Below are positions 44,852 to 54,227 of a stretch of 64,000 nucleotides of DNA, in pieces. The translations under genes were made by a program, and so were the position numbers. The stretch spans positions 124,001-188,000 of the forward strand of contig NZ_JACYFJ010000001.1 in the NCBI RefSeq assembly GCF_014855495.1, given 5' to 3'. Source of the DNA: Euzebyella saccharophila. GTDB taxonomy: Bacteria; Bacteroidota; Bacteroidia; Flavobacteriales; Flavobacteriaceae. Position 1 is the stretch's first letter. The number at the start of each line of letters is the position of its first letter. The notes beneath the pieces were generated by a model. The model worked only from the letters and a program-made list of their open reading frames with translations, did no database searches and was not told the origin of the DNA.

Positions 44852-47800
44852 TTAAAAATTAAAACCAAAACTGAACAAGAGCCTGTTACCTTCATCTCCA
44901 TGGTAGAACCCTAAATTTCCGGTGAAGGCACTAAATCCTGTTACCCAAACAGAACCTCCAAAATTGTTTTTCCAAGGGGATGAATTGTCTTCCTCTAACC
45001 AAACCCTACCGTAGTCAAATCCTGCACTTACCCCCACCTGTAGTGGAACGAAATTAGTCCGAAATCTGGAAATGCCTACGCGTAAATCGGTACTTTGATA
45101 AAAAGCGGATTTACCATTAAAACGTTCATTTCTATAAGCTCTCAAGCTTTGATTTCCTCCTGCTAAGGCACCATGATAAAATTCATAGTTATCACCTAAA
45201 ATGGTCTCTCCTGCCAGCTTGGTAGCAATAACGGCAATACCGCTGGGGTGCAAAGGATAAATTAGGGCTATACTTGGTTTTATATATCCAAACTTATTGT
45301 CTTGGCCGCTTACACTTCTCTTATAACCCGCAACCAAATCAAAGTCCATAGCCCTATTGGGAAAAGAAGGGTCGTTCTTGTTTTCATAGGAATAACCAAC
45401 TTCCGCAGAAGCATATACCTGCCTCTCAAAAACGTCGTTATTGGCAGCAAAGGCTTGTCCCACAAAACGGTCGTTATCATCTGAAACATCAAAAGACTCC
45501 AACGCCGGACTCATATGAAATTTGCTTCCACCGGTTCCATGAACCAAATATGGGGCAACCTTCCATTGGCGAATACGCACCCGATTGAAATCACGATCTA
45601 GACTTGTGTCATATCGGGTGTCATTGCCTTCTCCAAAATAATTCATTGTAAAATTGGGGCTAGTATACCGGAGGTCCAGCCCTAGGTTCCAATTCTGGAA
45701 GACATGAGCAAACTCCCCATTGTAATCCACCGAAAATCCGTTGGTGGCGAAATAATATTCCGCACCAAAAGTATGCTGTGTTCGAAATGGGTTATTGGCC
45801 AACCCATAGGTAGTAAAACGGTCTTCTAATCCCAACCTGAAACCAGTATCACCATCATAACCGGCACTTGGATAAACGATGTTTTGATGATATTTTCTCT
45901 TTTGATAGTCATATGTATTCACATCGTATGAATCGGTCAGCCATTTTTTAGACTTTGGGTTCACCACCGTATTATCCTTACTCTTGTAATCATAAAGCTT
46001 TACTTTCTTTACCGATTTAAAGTCGTAGGTATCGTTTTTCTTTCCCCCAATTATTTTTAAGTCGATGAGCTTAGTATCATCCCCAGTCACCGTAAACGTA
46101 TCATTACCATCCAAACCATAAATCCAAATCTCTTTGGTCTGGTCTGCGAAGTATGAATTTTCGAAAACTAAGGAATCTTGGGTGATAGAAATATGGGTCT
46201 CTCCATTAGGTTTTCTGGTAATCAAAAACTCGTCATCTTCCTCAGTTCCAATTAAGGTTTCGAATTCTTTAAAATATTCGTAGTATGATTTTGCAATGGA
46301 GTCGAGTCCGTCCCTTCGGGCCTTCAGGTATTTTTTAATAGTTACGATACTGTTATCCTGTGCTTCTTCAGGAAGGGTTACAAACGCAGTCTCAATTCCT
46401 TCATCGGTCAAATTTTCCTGTATAAAGGAGACCTGTGTTTTCCAGTCGTCCCAAGTTGCTTTTTTTATAAAGGCCTTATCCAACGGATAGCCAGAAAGAT
46501 TGAACCACTTGGCATTCTTTACATCCGTATCATAACTTTCCATTTTTCTAAGAATGGGAAACGAAAACTTTAAAAGTGCAATTAACGGGCCATCGTATTT
46601 AGGAAATGCCTGATCCCAATCACGAGGAATGGCCTCGTAACGTTTTCTACCGTCTTCGGTTTTAAATTCTGCCCATCGCCATTGGTCTTGGTGCCTATCC
46701 CAATTGCCCACCAGCATATCGAACAATCGAGCACGAATAAAACTGGCCTCGTCTACAAAAGCCTCTTTGGATTCCCGTAACTCGAAACGCAAATCGTGGG
46801 TGCTTATAATATCATCGGGTTTTCCAAAAGTTTCAAAATCCTTATTTTCATCCCCGGCATGTTCTTCCAACATAAAAAGGGCATTGCCGTAATCTTCATT
46901 GTAAATACCCAACCCTTTTTGTTTGGGAACGTAGTAAATTTTGGGGTTGGCATGAAGCACCCCAAGGTTTTCGGAAAGGTCGTTCATCGCAAAAGGGGCG
47001 TAAGGGTGGGCGGTAGTATAGAAATCAAGTAAAATACGTTCCGCTACCGTATTATCTAAATAATCAATGACGTAATGGTCATCAATAGCATTGGTCTGTA
47101 AAAACCGCAGAGCACTTTTTCTTATTGCACGAAGGGTATATTCGTTTTCATTATCGTCAATTAGTCTGAGAGACCTTGACTGGGTACCACCGCCTTCAGA
47201 AATAGGCCGAACATTATAGGGCATCTCATCTATCTGTAAAACAGGTGCTTCAATATTTCTACTATAAATATCTCTGTAATGGTCTCCCCAAAGCCATTTA
47301 TAGAATCCGCTCTTATTGGTTTCTTCATCGGTATAAATGGAAGCTTTAACCGTTGGCCCATAGTTCTTTTCTGGATAAGAAATCTCATCTTCGTACAAAC
47401 GGTCCCTCTTAATTTCTTTGGTAAATACAGGAACGGAACTACCTTTTTCGAGTTCAAAAAAATCTACTTTAGAACTGCCGTCCTTAAAAACGGTTAGTTT
47501 GGCATATCCATTATTGTGACTTTCAAAATGCTCATCTTTGCGTGCCCTAGCTTTTTCCGTTTTCCCAATGGCCCCACTTATAATTTGAGGAATGCCGTCA
47601 TCTTCCAAATATTGTAGATTTCTGTCCTTTCCGGAAACAAAAATTACGTCCTCGAACTGACTCGCGATAGTTTCCATTCGCCCTCTTAAGTACCTGTTTT
47701 GGGCATTCTGATAAGATTCGGGAGTAAAACCTCCCATCTTATCCAATATTGAAATTTTAGAATTGCTCATAACCGGTTGGTACACGGCAACAATTACGGT

Positions 47801-48415
47801 TTTCCCCTGACTGTCCTTTAAATCATCCTTGAACTCCGCCCAAAATTGTGCTCGGGTCTTGTATTCACATTTTTCGTTAATGTATACGTGTTCATCCCAA
47901 TCTTCCAAAAACCATTGGGAATCTACCATTTCCAGAACCACCTCATCATTGATGGTTTCCTTTTCCAAAGGACATCCATCATTGGGCCAAAATTTGGCCT
48001 TGCTATTATCTTGCAAAAAAGATTCCAGGTCATCTATACTCTGGGGAGCACCGGTGAGCCATTCATTTTCTCCAGGGGTTATTATGACCTTCCCATTGAA
48101 CTTATCCCAAACCTCCATTAAAGGTTTTAAATAGGTTTTTGCATTTTTCTGTTTTTTGTCTTTGGAAGGAAAACCTTCAGAATCCAGGGTATTGCCCAAT
48201 AGTAACAGCGTGGCATTCTTGTCACCCTTTGAAGCCAAATTAATGGTCTCCAACATTTCCTTTGCTGCCGTAAATGGAACATTCCCCACATTGGAAGTGA
48301 TATAAAAAGAATGAGAGACTTCTTTCTCCGAAATGGATTTTGACCTTTCCAGCGACTGTGAAAAAACAGAGGTAGAACCAAATAAAAAAGTACTTATTAA
48401 AAATAGGATACGCAT
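44852..48415 (-). CDS. Outer-membrane barrel protein with degenerate metallophosphatase-like and kinase-like domains
   Basis: 1187 residues from the ATG at 48415, which gives a clean signal MRILFLISTFLFGSTSVFSQ (an ATG six codons upstream is possible). About 25-330 looks like a calcineurin-type phosphoesterase whose metal motifs are altered: LLLLGNTLDSEG, ITPGENEWL and VSGKDRNLQYL stand where GDxxD, GNH(D/E) and GHxHxxQ are expected. About 390-720 has kinase-like marks (YTLRAIRKSALRF, NWDRHQDQWRW near 575, IPRDWDQAF near 600), reminiscent of HipA/Fam20/CotH folds. From about 860 to the end it is a beta-barrel of surface-antigen type, ending in FSFGFNF. Domain boundaries are estimates; function is unknown. 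Confidence 0.75.
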   Translation of the reverse strand: MRILFLISTFLFGSTSVFSQSLERSKSISEKEVSHSFYITSNVGNVPFTAAKEMLETINLASKGDKNATLLLLGNTLDSEGFPSKDKKQKNAKTYLKPLMEVWDKFNGKVIITPGENEWLTGAPQSIDDLESFLQDNSKAKFWPNDGCPLEKETINDEVVLEMVDSQWFLEDWDEHVYINEKCEYKTRAQFWAEFKDDLKDSQGKTVIVAVYQPVMSNSKISILDKMGGFTPESYQNAQNRYLRGRMETIASQFEDVIFVSGKDRNLQYLEDDGIPQIISGAIGKTEKARARKDEHFESHNNGYAKLTVFKDGSSKVDFFELEKGSSVPVFTKEIKRDRLYEDEISYPEKNYGPTVKASIYTDEETNKSGFYKWLWGDHYRDIYSRNIEAPVLQIDEMPYNVRPISEGGGTQSRSLRLIDDNENEYTLRAIRKSALRFLQTNAIDDHYVIDYLDNTVAERILLDFYTTAHPYAPFAMNDLSENLGVLHANPKIYYVPKQKGLGIYNEDYGNALFMLEEHAGDENKDFETFGKPDDIISTHDLRFELRESKEAFVDEASFIRARLFDMLVGNWDRHQDQWRWAEFKTEDGRKRYEAIPRDWDQAFPKYDGPLIALLKFSFPILRKMESYDTDVKNAKWFNLSGYPLDKAFIKKATWDDWKTQVSFIQENLTDEGIETAFVTLPEEAQDNSIVTIKKYLKARRDGLDSIAKSYYEYFKEFETLIGTEEDDEFLITRKPNGETHISITQDSLVFENSYFADQTKEIWIYGLDGNDTFTVTGDDTKLIDLKIIGGKKNDTYDFKSVKKVKLYDYKSKDNTVVNPKSKKWLTDSYDVNTYDYQKRKYHQNIVYPSAGYDGDTGFRLGLEDRFTTYGLANNPFRTQHTFGAEYYFATNGFSVDYNGEFAHVFQNWNLGLDLRYTSPNFTMNYFGEGNDTRYDTSLDRDFNRVRIRQWKVAPYLVHGTGGSKFHMSPALESFDVSDDNDRFVGQAFAANNDVFERQVYASAEVGYSYENKNDPSFPNRAMDFDLVAGYKRSVSGQDNKFGYIKPSIALIYPLHPSGIAVIATKLAGETILGDNYEFYHGALAGGNQSLRAYRNERFNGKSAFYQSTDLRVGISRFRTNFVPLQVGVSAGFDYGRVWLEEDNSSPWKNNFGGSVWVTGFSAFTGNLGFYHGDEGNRLLFSFGFNF

Positions 48416-48550
48416 GCAGATGGCTTTTGTCATATAGTTTTGCTAACAGGGCGCAACTTAGCAAATGCGGACGGGCCGGCTTATCCAAAAAGAATTTTAA
48501 CTTACCTCAAACGAATTCCGGTCAAGAATCATTTATAGTAGAAATAGCAA

Positions 48551-48575
48551 CGCCCAATGAAATTACCATCGGGCG
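48551..48575 (-). terminator. Weak hairpin after the 186-residue gene
   Basis: CGCCC and GGGCG pair with an additional inner ATG/CAT, 24 bases past the stop on the minus strand. Only a mild T-rich stretch follows. Confidence 0.45.
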
Positions 48576-48599
48576 TACTTTAGGTAAAAATAACCAGTG

Positions 48600-49160
48600 T
48601 TAATGTCCAAAACTCCCTGCCAATCTGCCAGACAGTTTTTTGGGACTTCTTAATACGTTCGCTAATCTGGGCACGAACGTATTGGATTTAAAAGGAACAA
48701 AATCAAACCGCAGCACCGCTATGGGCGATACTGCTCCTGTGATGGTTAACCCGTTGTTTATTTCAAAATCCAAATAACCAAAGCCAGCAGGTGTTTCTTT
48801 GCTAGCATCGCTATAGGTGAAAAAACTATCTGCATCCTTGATATAGAATCTTAGCTTACTATATACACCACACCTCAAGGAGACCAAACTTCTGCTGCGA
48901 AGAGATTGCCCTTGACTTAAACTATGCAAAGTTACATGCGTTCCATGCAGAAAATTGGTAATGGTATGCTCCTTACCCACTTCATCAAATGCAGACAACT
49001 TAAGAATGGAAAGGTCCATTTGCGAAACTTGCATATCCGTTGCAAATTCATTGCTGAGAACAAGGTCCACAACTTTTCTACCTTCGCCATCAATTTGAAA
49101 TGAGCTGGTCGTAAAAGGTTGTGAAACTATATAATTAGCGTAGAAAGGGGAATTTTTCAT
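48600..49160 (-). CDS. Hypothetical beta-rich protein
   Basis: A 186-residue protein without signal peptide (MKNSPFYANYIVSQPFTTSSFQIDGEG...), rich in beta-type segments and Ser/Thr (VVDLVLSNEFATDMQVSQMDLSILKLSAFDEVGKEHTITNFLHG). I do not recognise a family. A promoter-like element lies just upstream, so it may be a single-gene transcript. Confidence 0.6.
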   Translation of the reverse strand: MKNSPFYANYIVSQPFTTSSFQIDGEGRKVVDLVLSNEFATDMQVSQMDLSILKLSAFDEVGKEHTITNFLHGTHVTLHSLSQGQSLRSRSLVSLRCGVYSKLRFYIKDADSFFTYSDASKETPAGFGYLDFEINNGLTITGAVSPIAVLRFDFVPFKSNTFVPRLANVLRSPKKLSGRLAGSFGH

Positions 49161-49178
49161 CTAGTACTTATTTATGGA

Positions 49179-49186
49179 CAAAATTA
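49179..49186 (-). promoter_or_regulatory. Candidate -7 element for the 186-residue gene
   Basis: Reads TAATTTTG on minus, an exact TAnnTTTG match 19 bases before the start at 49160. Confidence 0.38.
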
Positions 49187-49524
49187 GATGCCCAAAAGGA
49201 GCTGCAATACTACCTTATTTTCCTATTTCTATGCTATTTTAACCATATGAATGGATTTAAACTTCATTTAACGCTATTTTAGCAAACCTAACCCTGCATC
49301 AAAGTCAATTCAAGACTCTAATTATTCATTCAGGGAAAGTGGTTTAACGAATTTTAAGTAAGGAAAATCCACCCTCTTGCAGCGAATATGAATCTACCAG
49401 TCAAACAGCGGTTCAGTTGATAATTTCCTAAAATTAAAAGCCCTAAAGCCCTGTATTTACAAATATTGCAACAAAATTACCAGTATACGCTTCAGGAGTT
49501 TTATCCAATAGAATAGCACAAAAA

Positions 49525-49532
49525 TATATTTG
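49525..49532 (+). promoter_or_regulatory. Candidate -7 element for SusC/SusD pair 3
   Basis: TATATTTG matches TAnnTTTG exactly, 62 bases before the SusC start. No clear -33 TTTG at the ideal distance. Confidence 0.42.
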
Positions 49533-49594
49533 TCTTACATGTTTTGCCGTACAAGCTGATCGCGGCACATTCAACTTAACTTAAACTCAACATT

Positions 49595-52500
49595 ATGATC
49601 AAACTCAAATTGGCGTGTATTGCTTTATTTGTAATGGTAGGTCATTACGCAATGGCGCAAACAACCGTGAGTGGTATAGTGTCCGACGAGGCTGGAGTTC
49701 CCCTTCCGGGAGCCTCCGTTGTTGTTTCGGGAACCACTAACGGTACACAAACTGATTTTGACGGGAATTTTTCCCTGTCAGACGTTCCATCAAATGGAAC
49801 ATTATCTGTTAGTTACATAGGTTATGTAACCCAACAGATACCTGTAAATAGTAGAACAACCATTAACGTAACGCTGACCGAGGACCTTCAGGCTTTAGAT
49901 GAAGTTGTAGTAGTAGGTTATGGTACACAATCTAGGGCCGAGGTCACAGGAGCTATAACCACCGTAGGATCGGAAGAAATAGCAGCTCTGCCCGTAGCAA
50001 GTGCCGATCAGGCACTGCAGGGCAGAGCTGCGGGGGTTACCGTTTTGAACACCGGATCACCGGGTGCAGCCCCTGTAGTACGTATTCGTGGTTTGGGAAC
50101 TATGAACAATAACGATCCTCTTTATGTTATTGATGGGGTTATTGCCGGTGGATTGGGAGACCTCAATCCAAACGATATTGAATCCATTAATGTATTAAAA
50201 GACGCTTCAACGACTGCTATCTATGGTTCATTGGGTTCTAATGGGGTAGTTATGGTTACAACCAAAAAAGGAAAAAGAACAGGAAAAACCGTTGTTAACC
50301 TTGATTCCTATACAGGAATTCAATTTTCTAATAACCGATTTGACATTCTGGATGCTCAAGAATATCTTCAATTTGCAGAAGAAGCCTTTAATATAGTTCC
50401 TACTTCACCACTTTCCAACTCTAACAATAACACAGATTTTCAAGATGCTCTCTTTAGGACGGGAATTCTTCAAAAAGTAGATTTTGGAATCTCTGGTGGG
50501 ACTGAGAACGGTGATTTCAGGTTTTCGGCTGGATATCTAGATCAGGAAGGCGCTATAATAGAGACCGGATTTGAGCGATTTTCCTTTCGTGCAAACAGTA
50601 ATTTCAGCATAGGAAGATTTAGATTCGGCGAAACTATGGCCGTCTCTTTTAATACTCAAAATCCAGAGCGAAATCTTGGTGATCGCTCCTTACTAGAACA
50701 TGCCATAAAAATCCCTCCTTATCTTCCAGTTTATAATTCAAATAACCTTGGTGGTTTTCAAGGCCCAAGCTCAGGATTGGATGGGCAAGACGCTGAAAAC
50801 CCGGTAAGGGTTCAAACTCTAGGAGAACATATTAACAAATCATCCGCTATTATCGGTAGTCTTTTTGGGGAATTCGATATTTTTGATGGTCTGACCTTTA
50901 AAAGCCAAGTTGGTTTGGAGTACAGAAACTCCAATACCGACATTTTTAGACCATCATACAATGATGATAGTGAAGGTGCTACCCATGCTTCAAATTTTGC
51001 TGCTATCACCAAAAATTCAAGTTTAAGGAAGTCTATTATTCTTACCAACAGTTTAACATATAATAAAACCTTTAACGACCTTCACAATTTTGAAGTTTTA
51101 CTATTGGCTGAAAAACAAGATAGAACGGACGACCTTTTGAACTCGAATAGCCAGAATCCAATAACGGATGATCTGAACCAAGTTTCTAACGAACAATCAT
51201 TTTTGCAATCACAATCATTTGAGTACAACCGTATTGGTTATTTGGCTCGTTTAAACTATAACTTTGACCAGAAGTATATTCTTGCTGCATCTATTAGACG
51301 TGATGCTTCCTCACGATTCGGTTCCAATAACCGATGGGGTAATTTCCCTTCTGTGGCCTTAGGGTGGAATATTGCAAGAGAGGAATTTCTTTCCAACACT
51401 TCAATTAGCACTTTAAAACTTAGAGGCTCTTGGGGTATAACGGGTAATGATAGAATAGGTGATTATCAATATAGCGCCACTCTATTGGCTAATTTCTTTT
51501 ATCCAATTGGAGGTGGACTTGCGACAGGAACTACAGCCGGCGGATTGGCAAATCCTGATTTAAAGTGGGAGGAAACTACCATGCAGAACATAGGTTTAGA
51601 TTTTGGTCTTTTCGATGGAAAGTTCACCGGTGCAGTTGAGTATTATAATAATACAAGTGATGATCTTTTAATGAGCAGACCTTTACCTGGTTCTTTGGGA
51701 ATTCACTCCGGTTCTGTAACTGAGAATGTAGGCAGTGTTGAAACCAAAGGTTTTGAAGTAAGTCTAGGTTATAACGATTATGAGGGAGACTTTACTTGGT
51801 CTGCCAATCTTAATTTAGGAACTACTACCAATGAAGTAAAATCCTTAGGAGCTAACGAATCGCTCTCAGGAGGAACCTTTGAAGCACAACAGATTTCTAG
51901 GGTAGAAGTAGGAGAACCCCTTTTCTATTTCTTTGGACTTGAAACAGACGGATTATACCAATCAGAAGCTGAAGTTCAGGCTCATTTAGGCCCCGACTCC
52001 GACAAACTGCCAGGGGACATTCGTTTTGTTGACCAGAATGGTGATCAGACCATAAATGCAGATGATCGTGTAAAAATTGGAAACCCTTATCCGGACCTTA
52101 CCTATGGATTAAACTTGAATGCCAATTACAAGCAATTGGATTTTAATATGTTCATTTCCGGTGTTGCAGGTGTGGACGTTTATAATACCAATATCTATGA
52201 TTTGGAAGGAATGCCAAGATTATTCAATGCGGGAACCAATGTTTTAAATAGATGGACAGGGCCAGGCACTTCAAATTCTGTTCCTAGAGCAGATGGTAGT
52301 CCTCAAAACTTTAATTCAATTTCAGATCGTTTTGTAGAAGATGGTTCTTACACACGCTTAAAAAATGTTACCCTAGGGTACACTTTGAATAATTCATCTT
52401 TGAATGAGTATGTTTCTAAATGCAGAATTTACATAAGTGGACAGAACTTGATTACCCTTACAGACTATTCTGGACTTGACCCAGAAATAGGTAACCCGTT

Positions 52501-52600
52501 GACCAACGATGGTGGTGACCGAAGATATGAATTGGGTATTGACCGAGGTAACTATCCTCAACCTAAATCAATCTTACTAGGAGTTCAATTATCATTCTAA
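49595..52600 (+). CDS. SusC/RagA-type TonB-dependent transporter (pair 3, xylan locus)
   Basis: 1001 residues. The signal peptide (MIKLKLACIALFVMVGHYAMAQ) is followed by the regulatory-like domain (TTVSGIVSDEAGVPLPGASV), then DEVVVVGYGTQSRAEVTGAI and the plug core INVLKDASTTAIYGSLGSNGVVMVTTKKGK. The barrel ends in LGVQLSF. SusD starts 11 bases later. The nearby GH10, GH43 and pentoside-type transporter suggest that xylo-oligosaccharides are the cargo. Confidence 0.94.
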   Translation: MIKLKLACIALFVMVGHYAMAQTTVSGIVSDEAGVPLPGASVVVSGTTNGTQTDFDGNFSLSDVPSNGTLSVSYIGYVTQQIPVNSRTTINVTLTEDLQALDEVVVVGYGTQSRAEVTGAITTVGSEEIAALPVASADQALQGRAAGVTVLNTGSPGAAPVVRIRGLGTMNNNDPLYVIDGVIAGGLGDLNPNDIESINVLKDASTTAIYGSLGSNGVVMVTTKKGKRTGKTVVNLDSYTGIQFSNNRFDILDAQEYLQFAEEAFNIVPTSPLSNSNNNTDFQDALFRTGILQKVDFGISGGTENGDFRFSAGYLDQEGAIIETGFERFSFRANSNFSIGRFRFGETMAVSFNTQNPERNLGDRSLLEHAIKIPPYLPVYNSNNLGGFQGPSSGLDGQDAENPVRVQTLGEHINKSSAIIGSLFGEFDIFDGLTFKSQVGLEYRNSNTDIFRPSYNDDSEGATHASNFAAITKNSSLRKSIILTNSLTYNKTFNDLHNFEVLLLAEKQDRTDDLLNSNSQNPITDDLNQVSNEQSFLQSQSFEYNRIGYLARLNYNFDQKYILAASIRRDASSRFGSNNRWGNFPSVALGWNIAREEFLSNTSISTLKLRGSWGITGNDRIGDYQYSATLLANFFYPIGGGLATGTTAGGLANPDLKWEETTMQNIGLDFGLFDGKFTGAVEYYNNTSDDLLMSRPLPGSLGIHSGSVTENVGSVETKGFEVSLGYNDYEGDFTWSANLNLGTTTNEVKSLGANESLSGGTFEAQQISRVEVGEPLFYFFGLETDGLYQSEAEVQAHLGPDSDKLPGDIRFVDQNGDQTINADDRVKIGNPYPDLTYGLNLNANYKQLDFNMFISGVAGVDVYNTNIYDLEGMPRLFNAGTNVLNRWTGPGTSNSVPRADGSPQNFNSISDRFVEDGSYTRLKNVTLGYTLNNSSLNEYVSKCRIYISGQNLITLTDYSGLDPEIGNPLTNDGGDRRYELGIDRGNYPQPKSILLGVQLSF

Positions 52601-52611
52601 AAAAAATCACT

Positions 52612-54099
52612 ATGAGAAATAATAAATTTATCCTAACGATTCTTGCCAGCTTGGGCTTAGTTCTTAGCTGCAACGAGGAATCATTGGAGCTCACCAATCC
52701 TAACGAACTTTCGCCGGATACGTTTTTTCAAAATCCAGTTCAGGTTCAATCTGCCGTAAATGCTGTATATTCCAATTTGCAGACACGTGGTCTTTACAGT
52801 AGGCATATGTTCTTTATGATGGACAATATGGCCCATGAAAATGGTGGTAACAACCAATTAGAGGCTGATAAAAGGCAGTATTTGGATTTTACATTTGATT
52901 CAAGTCATGGGGCAATTGGCGCCTATTGGGAAAGTTGTTACCGCGGTATCAACAAAGCCAACTTTGTAATTGAGAACGAATCAATCATCAATGAAATCCT
53001 TCCCTCTGTAATGAGTAATGCCGATAAACAAAAGGCCATTGCAGAAGCCAAGTTTTTGAGAGCCCTTTTTTATTTTCTGATTGTTACCAGATATGGTGAC
53101 GCCCCTTTAATTACTTCCCTTCCTCCTGATGATGGCGTTGGTTTGCCAAAAAATAGCAAGGACGAAATTTATGAACAAATCATTAAGGATTTACAAGAAG
53201 CCATTCCCGCTTTAAAAACTAAAGGGGAAGAAGAAAACGGGCGCGCTACAAAAGGAGCCGCACAAGGACTTCTCGGTAAGGTTTATCTCTTTCTTGAGAG
53301 GTATGATGATGCCTTGGCCCAATTTAATTCTCTACAGGGTTATGACTTAGAGGAAGATTATTTCAACAATTTTAAAGAAGAAACGGAATTTGGAATTGAA
53401 TCTATATTTGAAATTCAATATGATGACGACCTAGGATTTAGCGCACAATGGAACTCTGACAGAAGCGGGGAAGGTCCTAATGAAGCTACCTTTAGAGGTC
53501 AGGAGTATGGTTTTAATGATTGGTTCAACGTATTTCCGTCAGATGATCTTTTAAACGAATACGAGGATGGAGACATTAGATTTGAACAATCTTTTTATGT
53601 AAATGGAGATACTTTTGGGCCGGACAGTACTTTGGTTGTAGACCATTTTCCAAGTAATGGTGGTGGCAATGCCGGTTGGTCCAAATATAATAACTATTAC
53701 AAGGACGCCAATGAAGACCAAACCTCAGGTATAAACTTCAAGTACATGAGATATGCGGATGTGCTCCTAATGATGGCGGAATGCGAAAGTATGCGCCCTG
53801 GAGGAGATCAAGATACTGCAATTGGATTAATAAATAGGGTTCGTGAAAGAGCCGGTCTAGCCCCTCTTGCTACAGGTTTATCACAATCTCAGGTATTTGA
53901 TGCACTGGTTCATGAGAGAAAAGTAGAGTTGGCTGGGGAACAATGTAGATTTAATGATATTATCCGTTGGGGGATTGCAGATACAGAACTGGCCGGAACT
54001 AATTTTCAGGTAGGAAAACACGAATTGTTACCTATTCCACAGGCTGAAATAGATGCAAACATTAATATTACCTCGGCGGACCAAAACCCTGGTTACTAA
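52612..54099 (+). CDS. SusD/RagB-like lipoprotein (pair 3, xylan locus)
   Basis: 495 residues with lipobox LVLSC (signal MRNNKFILTILASLGLVLSC) and acidic residues after it (NEESLE). Canonical SusD features are AVNAVYSNLQTRGLY, the AKFLRALFYFLIVTRYGDAPL TPR segment, GLLGKVYLFLERYDDAL, and the C-terminal HERKVELAGEQCRFNDIIRWG. It is translated right after SusC and followed by a terminator. Confidence 0.93.
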   Translation: MRNNKFILTILASLGLVLSCNEESLELTNPNELSPDTFFQNPVQVQSAVNAVYSNLQTRGLYSRHMFFMMDNMAHENGGNNQLEADKRQYLDFTFDSSHGAIGAYWESCYRGINKANFVIENESIINEILPSVMSNADKQKAIAEAKFLRALFYFLIVTRYGDAPLITSLPPDDGVGLPKNSKDEIYEQIIKDLQEAIPALKTKGEEENGRATKGAAQGLLGKVYLFLERYDDALAQFNSLQGYDLEEDYFNNFKEETEFGIESIFEIQYDDDLGFSAQWNSDRSGEGPNEATFRGQEYGFNDWFNVFPSDDLLNEYEDGDIRFEQSFYVNGDTFGPDSTLVVDHFPSNGGGNAGWSKYNNYYKDANEDQTSGINFKYMRYADVLLMMAECESMRPGGDQDTAIGLINRVRERAGLAPLATGLSQSQVFDALVHERKVELAGEQCRFNDIIRWGIADTELAGTNFQVGKHELLPIPQAEIDANINITSADQNPGY

Positions 54100-54146
54100 A
54101 ATTTTTATTTAAAATAGTTTCTTTAAGTTAGTTTAGTTTTTTCATT

Positions 54147-54179
54147 AAAACAGCGTGTTTGGTTGCACGCTGTTTTTTT
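54147..54179 (+). terminator. Strong terminator after SusC/SusD pair 3
   Basis: AAAACAGCGTG and CACGCTGTTTT form an 11-bp stem with an 8-base loop and continue into a T-run (seven T). It separates SusCD from the VCBS gene and may allow partial read-through. Confidence 0.9.
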
Positions 54180-54227
54180 CCATTTACGAGACAATTATAG
54201 ATTTCTTTTATTAAGTTGAAATATATT

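Larger units (their letters stand above)
49161..49594. other. 434-base AT-rich region upstream of SusC/SusD pair 3
   Basis: This intergenic stretch between divergent genes holds two promoter-like elements, one for each side, and no coding frame I can support. It is the likely site of regulation by the hybrid sensor encoded at the right end of the window. Confidence 0.5.

Noticed and set aside
47829-48134. Overlapping plus-strand frames opposite the barrel protein
   Set aside because: Both are shadows of the long minus-strand gene.
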